NCBI GenBank assembly: GCA_026014665.1
Contig: JAOZHX010000008.1
Coordinates: forward strand, 1 to 64,000
Direction of reading: 5' to 3'
DNA: 64,000 nucleotides
Source: Candidatus Bathyarchaeota archaeon
GTDB lineage: Archaea; Thermoproteota; Bathyarchaeia; Bathyarchaeales; Bathycorpusculaceae
Below are positions 24,223-33,935 of this stretch, in pieces. Numbering within the stretch: the first letter of the stretch is position 1; every line of letters starts with the position of its first letter. The notes beneath the pieces are model-generated. The model ran no database searches. It was not told where the DNA came from and worked only from the letters and a program-made list of their open reading frames with translations. Both the position numbers and the translations under genes were made by a program.

Positions 24223-26681
24223 GCACCCCAACGCAAACCCCGCCCAACTCCTCAGGAACACAAACCCAAAAACCCGAAGAACTACGAGTTGGAGTTTTCG
24301 TCTGCCACTGCGGCTTAAACATTGCAGGAACCGTAGACGTCCACGCAGTCGCTGAATACGCAAAAACCATTCCAGACGTAGTTTTCGTAAAAGAAAACCG
24401 CTACACCTGCGCAGACCCTGGACAGGAAGAAATCCGCAAAGCTATCCGAGAACAAAAATTAAACCGAGTAGTCGTCGCTGCATGCTCGCCCAGAATGCAT
24501 GAACCCACGTTCCGCCGAACAGTCGCCGAAGCAGGACTCAACAGTTACCTCTACGAGATGGCAAACATACGCGAATTCGCTTCATGGTGCCACCAAAGCG
24601 ACCCAGAAGGAGCAACCGAACGAGCCAAAGACGCTGTTCGTATGGCAGTCGCAAAAGTCCGCCTCATGCAACCGCTCCAAACCATAGAGGTCCCGGTCAC
24701 TAACAAAGCGCTTATCATCGGCGGAGGGATTGCAGGCATGAACGCTGCCCTTGACCTTGCAGAGCAAGGCTTCAAAGTTTACATGCTTGAGAACACTCAA
24801 AGCATAGGTGGCCACATGGCAGCGCTCGACAAAACCTTCCCAACATTGGACTGCAGCATCTGCATTGAAGGTCCAAAGATGGTTGATTGCGCGCGCCACC
24901 CGAACATAACCATTTTTGCAAGCAGCGACCTCGTTAAAGTTGACGGTTACATAGGCAACTTCAAAGTTAAAATCCGCAAAAACCCCCGCTATGTCATCCC
25001 TGAGAAGTGCACTGGTTGTGGTGAATGCAAAGACGTCTGTCCAATTGAATATCCCAACGAGTGGGACATGAACCTTGGCACACGCAAAGCCATCTCGGTT
25101 CCATTCGACCAGACGGTGCCGTTGATTTACCAGATTAACAGGGACTATTGCATCGAATGCTACAAGTGTACAGAGGTTTGCGGTGAACGCCAAGCTATCG
25201 ACTTTAACCAAAAACCCGAGGAAGTCGACATTGAAGTTGGCGCAATCATCGTTTCCACCGGCTTTGACGTTTATGAGCCATACGACATGCCGCTATTGGG
25301 CTACGGCAAATACCCCAACGTCATCACCAGCATGGAATTCGAACGTTTAATTCTCGCTGCTGGTCCAACAGGCGGCAAAGTCATCCGCCAATCTGACGGG
25401 CAAAAACCACACCGCATCGCGTTCATCCAATGCGTCGGCAGCCGAGACAAGCAGCATTACCCCTACTGCAGCAACTTCTGCTGCATGTACACGCTCAAGC
25501 ATGTGGTGCAAATCAAGGAGAAGTACAAAGAAGATGTGGAAGTTTACGTTTTCTACATGGACATACGCAGCCCAGGAAAAGGTTATGAAGAGTTTTACGA
25601 CCGAGCACGTGAAAGAGGCGTAAACTTCATCCGTGGACGCGTAAGCCGCATAGACGAAGACCCAGTCACCCATAACCTCACAGTCCACTCAGAGGACTCC
25701 ATCCTTGGCGCCCCAATCGAAGTGGAAGCAGACATGGTTGTTCTTGCTACAGCAGCCATCCCCAAGAAAGGCTCAGCGGAAATCGCACGTATCCTAAACC
25801 TTTCCCGCGGGCAAGACGGCTTTTTCATGGAAGCTCACCCCAAACTAAAACCCATGGATGCTCCGACCGACGGCATCTTCTTCGCGGGTGCATGTGCCGG
25901 GCTAAAAGACATTCCTTTCAGTGTTTCACAGGGCAGTGGAGCTGCCTCACGAGCGGCAACGGTCATAAGCAAGCCGAAATGGAAAATTGAACCCATCATT
26001 TCAGTCGTGGATGAATCCAAATGCAAGAGCTGTGGACTTTGCGTTGACAAATGCCCATACGGAGCCATCCGAATCGAGCAAAAAGGCAAAACACCCGCTC
26101 AAATCATCACCGCCAGCTGCCACGGCTGCGGAACATGTGTTGCTGAATGCCCACAACATGCCATTACCCAAATGCACTTCACCGATGCCCAAATTATGGC
26201 TCAAATCCGAGCGGCACTACAAGATAAACCTGAAGACAAAATCCTAGCCATCCTATGCAACTGGTGCAGCTACGCGGGCGCAGACCTCGCAGGCATCAGC
26301 CGATTCGACTATCCTTCAAGTGTACGAGCCATCCGCGTTATGTGCAGTGGAAGAGTCGCCAGAGAATTCGTTCTGGAAGCTTTGCGACTTGGCGCAGGCA
26401 TGGTTTTGGTCGGCGCATGTCACTTGCCTTATGACTGTCACTACATCAGTGGAAACTATAAGATGAAAGCGAGAACTGACGCGCTCAAAAACATGCTTGT
26501 TAAACTTGGCATGAGTCCTGACCGCTTCCGCGTAGAATACGTTTCCGCAGCAGAAGGCATACATTACGCTGAAGTCATCAAAGAAATCGATGAGCAACGC
26601 AAAGCACTCGGCATAGAGAAGATTAAAGCAGAAAACGCTAAGCTAAAGCCAATCATAGAGAACATGCTTAAACGTAAGTAA
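24219..26681 (+). CDS. hdrA: HdrA-MvhD fusion (heterodisulfide reductase subunit A with hydrogenase delta subunit)
   Basis: Residues about 20-660 match HdrA: an N-terminal segment with CHCG (29-32), the FAD site IGGGIAG (167-173), a cysteine cluster at 212, 215 and 224, ferredoxin-type clusters at 264-274 and 311-321, and two more at 602-612 and 634-644. Residues about 672-795 match MvhD/FlpD, with CNWCSYAGADLAG, VMCSGR and GACHLPYDC. HdrA houses the flavin used for electron bifurcation, and MvhD hands electrons from a partner dehydrogenase to it. No HdrB, HdrC or hydrogenase subunit is encoded in this window. It overlaps the polyferredoxin gene by 4 bp. Confidence 0.92.
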   Translation: MSTPTQTPPNSSGTQTQKPEELRVGVFVCHCGLNIAGTVDVHAVAEYAKTIPDVVFVKENRYTCADPGQEEIRKAIREQKLNRVVVAACSPRMHEPTFRRTVAEAGLNSYLYEMANIREFASWCHQSDPEGATERAKDAVRMAVAKVRLMQPLQTIEVPVTNKALIIGGGIAGMNAALDLAEQGFKVYMLENTQSIGGHMAALDKTFPTLDCSICIEGPKMVDCARHPNITIFASSDLVKVDGYIGNFKVKIRKNPRYVIPEKCTGCGECKDVCPIEYPNEWDMNLGTRKAISVPFDQTVPLIYQINRDYCIECYKCTEVCGERQAIDFNQKPEEVDIEVGAIIVSTGFDVYEPYDMPLLGYGKYPNVITSMEFERLILAAGPTGGKVIRQSDGQKPHRIAFIQCVGSRDKQHYPYCSNFCCMYTLKHVVQIKEKYKEDVEVYVFYMDIRSPGKGYEEFYDRARERGVNFIRGRVSRIDEDPVTHNLTVHSEDSILGAPIEVEADMVVLATAAIPKKGSAEIARILNLSRGQDGFFMEAHPKLKPMDAPTDGIFFAGACAGLKDIPFSVSQGSGAASRAATVISKPKWKIEPIISVVDESKCKSCGLCVDKCPYGAIRIEQKGKTPAQIITASCHGCGTCVAECPQHAITQMHFTDAQIMAQIRAALQDKPEDKILAILCNWCSYAGADLAGISRFDYPSSVRAIRVMCSGRVAREFVLEALRLGAGMVLVGACHLPYDCHYISGNYKMKARTDALKNMLVKLGMSPDRFRVEYVSAAEGIHYAEVIKEIDEQRKALGIEKIKAENAKLKPIIENMLKRK

Positions 26682-26885
26682 CCGCTAAGCATGCGGGCGC
26701 TTGCTTTTTCAGTGACCCCTCCCCCTATCCACAACCGGCTTGCAACAATGGTAAATGCAGAAGCAAAAAAGCATCCGCCCCCAAAACCATCAAGAAATCA
26801 GAAGCTTAGTTAGGATGAAACCACGGCTGTATTATTTCAGAAATAGCCTTAAATTGGTTTTTGCGTATTTTATGGAGAAGTTTGT

Positions 26886-28067
26886 ATGCCTACTAATTTG
26901 CCACCTGACGCGTTAGACAAATGGGCTGAGGTGGAAGCAGCCAAAGGCCCCAGAGAAAAAATGGAGAAGATGCAAGAATTCCTAAAATACGTACCCCAGC
27001 ATAAAGGCACCATGAAGCTCCGCGGTGAAATCAAACGGAAAATTGCTATAATTCGAAATGACTTGGAGGAAAAGAAACGAAAGGGCACAGGCAAAAGCAC
27101 TGGCGGACCAAAAATATTCATCGAAAAGGAGGGCAGTGCCCAAATCGTCTTACTCGGCATGACTAATGTGGGCAAAAGCTGCCTTATGACAGCCACGACC
27201 AACTCCAAAGTCCTCGTTACATCCACTCCCTACAGCACCCACGAACCCGTCCCAGGAATCATGGACTTCGCAGACATACAATTCCAGTTTATAGAGGCAC
27301 CAGCAATCATGGAGGGCAGTTCTGATGGACGAGGAACGGGTAACGTGTCGCTTGGTTTGGCGCGTAACGCTGATGGTGTAATTTTAATGGTAGACCTCTC
27401 ACAGGATCCTATTGGACAGCTGGAATTGGTTTTGTCAGAGTTAGAGAAGAGTCGTGTGTTGGTCAGCAAACCCAGCGGTAGAGTCGAGATAGATCGGCGC
27501 CACACCGGAGCCGCTTTGAGGATAATTCTTGTCGGCTCGCTGGTTGATTGTAGTATGCACGACGTGGAGAATCTTTTGCGGAACTACAAAATTAACGATG
27601 CCATTGTACGCATTAGTGGCAACGTAACGCTCGATGACGTGGAGAATGCGATTTTTGAAACCACCACATACAAGCCTGCAGTAATCGTTGCAAACAAACT
27701 GGATTTACCTGGAGCCGAAGCGAACCTTAGGCATCTTATTCAGTACGTTAATGGCAAGCTACCTATCGTTGCTATGTCGTGTGAACAAAAGACGGGCATA
27801 GAGAAGCTTGGGCAAACACTAATCGATGCGTTAGGAATAATCCGCGTCTACACCAAGGAACCCGGCTCCAAAACAGATACTGGTCGCCCGTTTGCTCTTA
27901 ACCGTGGATCAACAATCGGCGACTTAGCAAAGAATATTCACAAGGAATTTCTATCAAATTTTCTATTCGCCATGGTTTGGGCAAAACGCTTGCCATTTAG
28001 CCCCAAAAAAGTCGGTTTAAATTTTGTTTTGGACGATGGCGATATCGTTGAAATCCACCTCAAATAA
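26886..28067 (+). CDS. DRG/Obg-like GTPase with TGS domain
   Basis: The 393-residue protein has an N-terminal helical domain, a G domain with G1 GMTNVGKS (91-98), the T119 switch region and G4 NKLD (270-273), and a C-terminal TGS domain (about 318-393). DRG-type GTPases associate with ribosomes and translation. The usual G3 motif DxPG is replaced by EAPA at 137-140, followed by the normal IMEGSS. The gene is convergent with the uS12-uS7 pair. Confidence 0.88.
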   Translation: MPTNLPPDALDKWAEVEAAKGPREKMEKMQEFLKYVPQHKGTMKLRGEIKRKIAIIRNDLEEKKRKGTGKSTGGPKIFIEKEGSAQIVLLGMTNVGKSCLMTATTNSKVLVTSTPYSTHEPVPGIMDFADIQFQFIEAPAIMEGSSDGRGTGNVSLGLARNADGVILMVDLSQDPIGQLELVLSELEKSRVLVSKPSGRVEIDRRHTGAALRIILVGSLVDCSMHDVENLLRNYKINDAIVRISGNVTLDDVENAIFETTTYKPAVIVANKLDLPGAEANLRHLIQYVNGKLPIVAMSCEQKTGIEKLGQTLIDALGIIRVYTKEPGSKTDTGRPFALNRGSTIGDLAKNIHKEFLSNFLFAMVWAKRLPFSPKKVGLNFVLDDGDIVEIHLK

Positions 28068-28241
28068 ACAGTCAAATAAAATTCTACGCTAAAACACGAT
28101 TTGAGTTAGCCATATTGATACGAAACAATTTTAGCATATCAGTCTTCTAAACAGTCTTTACGCAGAGCATAAAGCGCCATCCCAAATAGCAACGTTGAAG
28201 ACGAAAAGGAAAAAGAAGAAACAGGTTTCTTAAAAAAGATT

Positions 28242-28832
28242 TTATCTGCTTGATTGAGCCACGCGTTCGATTTCATTGCGTTTGGCAATTGCAGCGCTCT
28301 TTATGTCTTTGTTAGCAGCAAGTATGAGTTCATCGGCAAGCGTTTCCTGTATACTTTTGGGATTGTTGATGCTTGCTGCCCTCGCGCCTTCGGTTATGTG
28401 GCGGAGTGCTAAGTCGATTCTGCGTTGCGGAGCCACGTCGACGGAGAGGTGGTAAACGACTCCTCCCATGCTTATGCGTGTAGTGTCTTCGCAAGGTGCA
28501 CTGTTCTCAACTGCTTGGACCAGAATTTCAATGGGGTTTTTGCCTGTGCGAACGTTTATTATTTCAAAAGCTTCTTTGACGATGTTGGTAGCCTTGGCTT
28601 TCTTACCTGCATTTTTGCCGCTCCGCATCAAACCGTTGATTAACCGTTCAACAATGTTAACTTTGGCTTTACGGAACCGTTGATGCTCATGGCGTCCCAT
28701 GCTGTGGGGAGCAACCATCGGAGTGAGGTTTAGGTATCTTTGTAAGCCAATATCCTTTACAGTGATGTCTTTGAAGCTCCATTTTTGGAAAAGTTTAATT
28801 TCTTGAGGTTGAGCAACTGGAGTTTGTGACAT
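28242..28832 (-). CDS. rps7: 30S ribosomal protein uS7
   Basis: The 196-residue protein is typical of archaeal uS7, with PMVAPHSMGRHEHQRF, the KVNIVERLINGLM helix and GGVVYHLSVDVAPQRR. It binds 16S rRNA and organises the small-subunit head. It follows uS12 by 5 bp. No EF-1A gene follows it. Confidence 0.97.
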   Translation of the reverse strand: MSQTPVAQPQEIKLFQKWSFKDITVKDIGLQRYLNLTPMVAPHSMGRHEHQRFRKAKVNIVERLINGLMRSGKNAGKKAKATNIVKEAFEIINVRTGKNPIEILVQAVENSAPCEDTTRISMGGVVYHLSVDVAPQRRIDLALRHITEGARAASINNPKSIQETLADELILAANKDIKSAAIAKRNEIERVAQSSR

Positions 28833-28837
28833 AACAA

Positions 28838-29278
28838 TTACCTTGCTGGTTTTTGTTTTCGTCCATAAACAAGTTCGTTTAGTGAAACGCCGTTGACCAT
28901 AACGACTTTCCAGCGGACTCCTGGAATGTCTCCCATTGCACCACCACGGGTACCGCCTATGCCTTCAACCACAACCTCATCGTGCTCGTCAACAACATTG
29001 AGTGCGCCGTCGCCTGGAAGGAACGCGCTGATGGTGCGGCCGTTCTTGATGAGTTGAGCGCGTACGCATTTGCGGATGGCGCTGTTTGGTTGCTTGGATT
29101 CGACGCCTACCTTCTCTAGAACTATGCCTCGTGCTTGGGGTGCACCCTGCAGGGGGTCAACTTTTTCGTCTAACATGAGCATGCGTCGGTTAAAGTACCT
29201 ATCGTGCCAACGGAAGTTCTTCCGTTTCTTTGCAAGTTGTCGCGCGGCGAATTCGCCTCTTGGAGACTTGGAACCCAT
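28838..29278 (-). CDS. rps12: 30S ribosomal protein uS12
   Basis: The 146-residue protein begins [15 protein letters not shown], as in archaeal uS12, and has the decoding-site loop KQPNSAIRK. The start at 29278 is preceded by AGAGG. An upstream in-frame ATG at 29305 would place that ribosome site inside the coding region, so it is unlikely. It is the first gene of a uS12-uS7 operon. Confidence 0.97.
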   Translation of the reverse strand: MGSKSPRGEFAARQLAKKRKNFRWHDRYFNRRMLMLDEKVDPLQGAPQARGIVLEKVGVESKQPNSAIRKCVRAQLIKNGRTISAFLPGDGALNVVDEHDEVVVEGIGGTRGGAMGDIPGVRWKVVMVNGVSLNELVYGRKQKPAR

Positions 29279-29528
29279 ACTTAACTTATTCCTCTTTTTG
29301 CACATGCATAGTCATAACACTAATATTTAAACAAAACGAAGGAGCCTAATTGATTTTATGCGCTCCACGTTAAAAGGAAAAATGGAAGTAATTTTCAAAG
29401 CTCATAATTTTTTTTAGTTGCTTTAAACATAGGAATTTAAGGATTTTTCGTTTTACTCCAAAGAAATCTGGGAAACACTTATTCATTCGTCTTTGATTAA
29501 TTATTCTCCTACGCTTACGAGGGTTTTT

Positions 29529-30473
29529 ATGAGTTACTCGGTTCAATTTATTAGCCCTGAAGAGAAAGAAAAACTGTTCGAAAAGTACGAATCCCGCTTG
29601 CTCTACACAAATAAAGCAGATATTTACGGTTGCTGCATAAAAATCTTAACAGACTCCGAGCAGACAAAGGATAAATGGGAAGATAATTTTTTCACGGCAA
29701 ATGAAAACACGCGTTCGCACGGCAGACTCGTCGTAGTTTCTGAGTCAGGTGTGCCCTTAACCGTTAAGTATGATCCCTACACTAAGACTGCTTTCCTCAT
29801 AAACGTTGACTATTATGGTTGGGTGAAAAGCATTGCCCTTGCAGTTGCAGGTGATGTGTTAGAGGATGAACATAGAATTTATTCAGTGCATGGCGCAGCA
29901 ATAGACATAAGCTGTCTGGGTGTTTCCATAATCGCTCCTTCCGGTACAGGCAAAACCACGCATTCTTGGGGCCTGCTGCGGATACCGACGGCGCGTTTGG
30001 TTAGTGACGACTGGTACTTCGTGCGACTCAGCACCCGTGAACCCTTAGCGTTCAGCTCAGAAAAGAACACTTACATTCAAGCGGATATCGGCAAAATTTG
30101 GAATGAATACGAACGATTGGTTGATAAGGCTCAGTTTGACCAGCGGGGCAGGGCAATTGTCAATGTGCGCTGGATTGTAGGCAGCGGAGGCGTGATTCCC
30201 ATGACGACCATTCACAAGATAATAATGCTGAAGCGTGACCCCTCTGATGCAAGAATCGTTACACCTCTATCTGTTGACGAGGCTTTGCACTACTTGTTGG
30301 CGAACAATTTCTGCAACCCTCATCAACTAGTCAAAGATGACCGCAAAATTGCTCTTCGAACCGACTTCTTTAGAAAATTCCTAAGACAAACCGACGCATA
30401 CCTTGTGAACACTACGGCTAGTCCCCAGCAAACGCAAAGTGAGATTCGAGCCCTACTATCACTTAAAAGATAG
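29529..30473 (+). CDS. HPr kinase/phosphorylase-like P-loop protein
   Basis: The 314-residue protein starts at the ATG at 29529, preceded by GAGGGT. An N-terminal beta-rich half is followed by VHGAAID, a Walker A motif APSGTGKTT (about 136-144) and LVSDDWYFV, the order seen in the HPr kinase C-terminal domain. The HPr kinase phosphorylates HPr of the sugar PTS in bacteria; no PTS gene is seen here, so the substrate is likely different. It lies 61 bp upstream of apgM on the same strand. Confidence 0.65.
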   Translation: MSYSVQFISPEEKEKLFEKYESRLLYTNKADIYGCCIKILTDSEQTKDKWEDNFFTANENTRSHGRLVVVSESGVPLTVKYDPYTKTAFLINVDYYGWVKSIALAVAGDVLEDEHRIYSVHGAAIDISCLGVSIIAPSGTGKTTHSWGLLRIPTARLVSDDWYFVRLSTREPLAFSSEKNTYIQADIGKIWNEYERLVDKAQFDQRGRAIVNVRWIVGSGGVIPMTTIHKIIMLKRDPSDARIVTPLSVDEALHYLLANNFCNPHQLVKDDRKIALRTDFFRKFLRQTDAYLVNTTASPQQTQSEIRALLSLKR

Positions 30474-30534
30474 GTTTAGATGGAAAAAATATTTAGGCTA
30501 ACCAAGTTAGCATTAACTTGAAGGAGAAATAAAA

Positions 30535-31812
30535 TTGAAGCTGATTTACGTTGCAATCGACGGCATGGGAGATTTGCCCATTAAAGCGTTGGGTGATAAA
30601 ACCCCCCTTGAAGCGGCGGAAACTCCAAACATGGACATGCTTGCCCAGAAGGGAAAAACAGGCTTGATGTATACAGTTAAAAAAGGCGTGGCACCCGAGA
30701 GTGACGTGGCAGTAATTTCATTGCTTGGATATGATCCGTTTAAGTACAGCACAGGCAGGGGCGTCATTGAAGCTGCAGGTGCAGGTCTTAAAATGAAGGA
30801 TGGAGATTTAGCCATAAGATGCAACTTTGCAACGCTAGGAGAAGGAAAAAACATTCTCGATAGGCGAGTAGCTAGGAGTTTGAGTACTCAGGAAGCGCAG
30901 GAACTCAGTGAAGCAGTAAACAAAGAAGTTAAATTAACCTCGTATCCTGCCAGCTTTGAATTCCAAAACACGATAGGTCATCGTGCAGTGTTGTTGATTA
31001 GAAGTAAGGCTGAACCTCTTTCAAGCGCCATAACCAACAGCGACCCCGCCTACGTAGTAGTCAACGGCATTGGCGTCGCGAAAACTGACGTGGACATGGT
31101 TCTGCAGACCTGTGAACCTACTGATGGCACGGAAACTGCTAAAGTTTCTGCTGGGTTGGTAAATGAGTTTATTGAGAAATCGCATCAACTCTGGGAAAAC
31201 CACCCCATAAACCAGAAACGTGCAGCGGCTGGCAAACTCAAAGCAAACGTTGTCTTAACTCGTGATGCTGGTCATCTTCTTCCTAGATTCTTTAACATCA
31301 ATGAACGTTATGGTGTGAATTTTGCTTGCCTAGCTGATATGCATGCGGAACGCGGGATTGCAAAATTAGCTGGCATGGATTCTTCGCTTCTTCCGCCCCC
31401 TTCAGGAAACCTGCAAAAAGATTGCGAGGTTCGTGTTAAAGCGTTGCTTGATGCTTTGCCAAAGCATAATTGTTTCTACATTCACCTCAAGGGACCTGAT
31501 GAACCTGGTCACGACGGAAATTGTGTGCTAAAGACACAGGTTATCGCAGCCATCGATAAATACTTCTTTGGACCCTTGCTAAGCCAAATTTCATTGAAGG
31601 ATAACCTTATCTGTGTAACCACCGACCATGCGACACCCTGCAGTTTGAAAGTGCACAGCGATACACCCGTACCAGTGTTGATTTCAGGTGATAGCGTTGG
31701 CAACGGCAAAGCCCTGAAGTTTTCAGAGCGGGAATGTGCAAACGGCAGTCTTGGAATTCTCGATCATGGCTATGAATTAATGCCGAAACTCATGGAACTG
31801 CTAAAACAGTAA
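30535..31812 (+). CDS. apgM: 2,3-bisphosphoglycerate-independent phosphoglycerate mutase
   Basis: The 425-residue protein has the archaeal ApgM pattern: the metal-binding IDGMGD at the start, TPLEAAETPNMDMLA, and TTDHATPC near the C-terminus within the alkaline-phosphatase-like fold. It interconverts 3- and 2-phosphoglycerate in glycolysis and gluconeogenesis. The TTG start has a GGAG ribosome site. It may form a unit with the following coiled-coil gene. Confidence 0.95.
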   Translation: MKLIYVAIDGMGDLPIKALGDKTPLEAAETPNMDMLAQKGKTGLMYTVKKGVAPESDVAVISLLGYDPFKYSTGRGVIEAAGAGLKMKDGDLAIRCNFATLGEGKNILDRRVARSLSTQEAQELSEAVNKEVKLTSYPASFEFQNTIGHRAVLLIRSKAEPLSSAITNSDPAYVVVNGIGVAKTDVDMVLQTCEPTDGTETAKVSAGLVNEFIEKSHQLWENHPINQKRAAAGKLKANVVLTRDAGHLLPRFFNINERYGVNFACLADMHAERGIAKLAGMDSSLLPPPSGNLQKDCEVRVKALLDALPKHNCFYIHLKGPDEPGHDGNCVLKTQVIAAIDKYFFGPLLSQISLKDNLICVTTDHATPCSLKVHSDTPVPVLISGDSVGNGKALKFSERECANGSLGILDHGYELMPKLMELLKQ

Positions 31813-31878
31813 GCTTTTTTGCGTTCAACCAAAAAATATAACTGCACCAGATTACACTATAAATTAAGGGTTTTTATT

Positions 31879-32316
31879 TTGGCTTCAGGCGACGCCGCTG
31901 TTTTAAAAAACTTAATGCTTTATCTAAAAACCAAATCACTTACGTCAGAAAACCTCTTCAAACGAGAAACTAAAGAAGTCGACGACATGTTCATGGACCT
32001 GCTAAGTGTCTTTCAACGTTACTACGACCATGCACCTGACAGCGACAAACAGACTTTGCGCAGCATCCTAGACCTTGTCATTCTCTTGTCCGAGCAAGTG
32101 CATACATCTCACCGGCAAGCCGAAAGCACAATTGACGACTTTAAAATATACATAACCGCACTCGAAGGCTCATACAAAAACGTTGACGGCGACTTTGAAA
32201 AAAGCGTGGCTAAACCCGCCGAGAAGGAAGCTGAAGAGCGAGATAAAGAGGAAGAGGAGCGTGCCAAAGCCATAGAAGAATACGCTAAACGTGGCAGACC
32301 CAAATTCTATGAGTAA
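31879..32316 (+). CDS. Hypothetical helical protein with charged C-terminus
   Basis: The 145-residue form begins at a TTG with an AAGGGT site; the frame is open further upstream to 31819. It is predicted mostly helical, with a conserved-looking core (EVDDMFMDLLSVFQRYY, RSILDLVILLSEQV) and a strongly charged coiled-coil tail ending KRGRPKFYE. It follows apgM by 66 bp. No family recognised. Confidence 0.6.
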   Translation: MASGDAAVLKNLMLYLKTKSLTSENLFKRETKEVDDMFMDLLSVFQRYYDHAPDSDKQTLRSILDLVILLSEQVHTSHRQAESTIDDFKIYITALEGSYKNVDGDFEKSVAKPAEKEAEERDKEEEERAKAIEEYAKRGRPKFYE

Positions 32317-32329
32317 GCGTTGAGTAAGC

Positions 32330-32716
32330 TTATTTTCGTTCAATCAACTCGATCAGTGTTCCATCTGGATCTTCGATAAATGCTATGGTTGTATGCTCGT
32401 TTAGCTGGAAGGGTTCATCGGTTATCGTTACGTTTTCCTTGCGCAAAACCTCAATGGTCGTAGCCAAATCTTTAACTTCAAATCCTAAGTGATCAAACAC
32501 TCTCTCCTCATATTCAGCCTGAACAAAACGCTTTTGACCACGGTAAAACGTTAATTCAAGCTTGCAGCCCTTGCCTTCTGCATCTTGGAGAAAAGCGATT
32601 TCAGCGTTGTTCTTTTTGATTTCACGGCGACTCAGCAGTTTTAAACCCAAAAAGCGAGAATAAAATTCAAGAGCCCTGTCCAAGTTGCTTGTACGGATGC
32701 TAGCATGAACAAACAT
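32330..32716 (-). CDS. Glyoxalase I-like VOC family protein
   Basis: At 128 residues this is a typical single VOC unit. The four expected metal ligands are in place: H4, E54, H76 and E123, each at the matching strand. These proteins isomerise or cleave small substrates; glyoxalase I converts the methylglyoxal-thiol adduct. The exact substrate is uncertain. It lies 56 bp downstream of the RNase HI gene on the same strand. Confidence 0.88.
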   Translation of the reverse strand: MFVHASIRTSNLDRALEFYSRFLGLKLLSRREIKKNNAEIAFLQDAEGKGCKLELTFYRGQKRFVQAEYEERVFDHLGFEVKDLATTIEVLRKENVTITDEPFQLNEHTTIAFIEDPDGTLIELIERK

Positions 32717-32772
32717 AATTAATCCTCGCCATACTTAGAAAGGCAAAATTTATTAACATTTGGCTAAAGCCG

Positions 32773-33189
32773 CTATTTGGTTTCAGCATCAAGTGACCTA
32801 TTTACCAAAGCGTCCGCGCGTGAAATGTAGGTGTTGCTTCGTGGGACGTTAACGAAACGGATACTTTGGAAGCCAGCTTTAAGTTCGCTAACTTTGCGCC
32901 ACAATTGCTGCAACTCCCGGTTCTTCACGCTGTATTCACCGTTGAGCTGCTTCACGACCAGTTCGCTGTCTAAGTAGCAGATGACTTCTTGTGCTCGTGC
33001 TTGGTGAGCAAAATTAAGCGCCAAAAGCAACGCTTCATATTCTGCCTGATTATTGGTGCGCTCCCCAATAAATCGACTATCAGCCTTTATGATCTCGCCT
33101 CTCTGGTTTAGGGCTAAGAATGCAATCGCTGCAGGTCCAGGGTTCCCTCTTGCCCCACCGTCAGAGTATATGAATAGTTTCTGAGTCAT
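32773..33189 (-). CDS. rnhA: RNase HI
   Basis: The 138-residue enzyme has the four carboxylates of RNase HI at D10 (YSDGGARGNPGP), E50 (NNQAEYEAL), D74 (YLDSELVV) and D126 (SRADALVN). It cuts RNA in RNA-DNA hybrids. It is of the short archaeal/bacterial type without an N-terminal hybrid-binding domain. Confidence 0.92.
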   Translation of the reverse strand: MTQKLFIYSDGGARGNPGPAAIAFLALNQRGEIIKADSRFIGERTNNQAEYEALLLALNFAHQARAQEVICYLDSELVVKQLNGEYSVKNRELQQLWRKVSELKAGFQSIRFVNVPRSNTYISRADALVNRSLDAETK

Positions 33190-33345
33190 TGCAGGTTTCC
33201 ACGTGCTATGGGTTATAGATAGGTTGGTTATTTAAAGCGTTAAGGCTGCCGGTAAACAATCGATTGATTGTTGTTGTCCTTGCACAATCACATGAGTTTA
33301 TGAACATAGAAAGCGACTTAACAAAATTGAGGAAAGGAAAGCATT

Positions 33346-33711
33346 TTGACAAGCAGCCTATTTGGAGCAAACAAGTTAAATTCACACGAACTTCAGTTTG
33401 CCCTCTTAAAACATGACAGGGAATGGAGCAGCATTAAGGGGTCAAGACGGGGTAAATTGGACATAATTGCAGAAATTTTACTGTTCTGCGAAAAACAGAA
33501 AACTAAAACGAGCATCATGTACAATACAAACCTTAACTATTCGCAGCTTAAAGCACATATGGATACTCTGCTATCTCAGGGATTGCTGGCTAAAAACCTA
33601 AACAAGTACATCACAACTGAGCGTGGATACCGCTTCTTAGAATTGTTTGCACAATTAAACGACCTGCTAGAAGAATTCACTCCTAAAGATGCTTATGGCT
33701 TGCCCAAGTAA
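33346..33711 (+). CDS. Archaeal winged-helix protein (HTH_45 type)
   Basis: The 121-residue protein carries RRGKLDIIAEILLFCE, KTSIMYNTNLNYSQLKAHMDTLL and ITTERGYRFLELF, the three parts of the small archaeal winged-helix family. It is probably a DNA-binding regulator. A GGAAAGG ribosome site supports the TTG start. A paralogue is at 56435-56764. Confidence 0.82.
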   Translation: MTSSLFGANKLNSHELQFALLKHDREWSSIKGSRRGKLDIIAEILLFCEKQKTKTSIMYNTNLNYSQLKAHMDTLLSQGLLAKNLNKYITTERGYRFLELFAQLNDLLEEFTPKDAYGLPK

Positions 33712-33935
33712 CCTTTAGTCGTGCCTGCTTCATTAGCATCCAACAAAGCCCTTCGTGTTTATGACTGAAATGAGAGTGGTGGCGGTGGAGACGACCCTGT
33801 CTTTACACGTCGGAAAACTACCGTGACTAAGGCAGCAGCCAAAACTCCCACAGCCAAAGCCAGCTAAGGATTACGCGGTATCGCCATTCTTGCGGTGTTA
33901 ATGAGGCGTTTTCGGTGGGATGTGGATTTGTTAGG

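Noticed and set aside
26340-26460. Possible selenocysteine in the MvhD part
   Set aside because: All expected cysteines are encoded by normal codons and there is no in-frame TGA.
28242-29278. Complete str operon
   Set aside because: Only uS12 and uS7 are present; RNA polymerase genes and EF-1A are not in the window.
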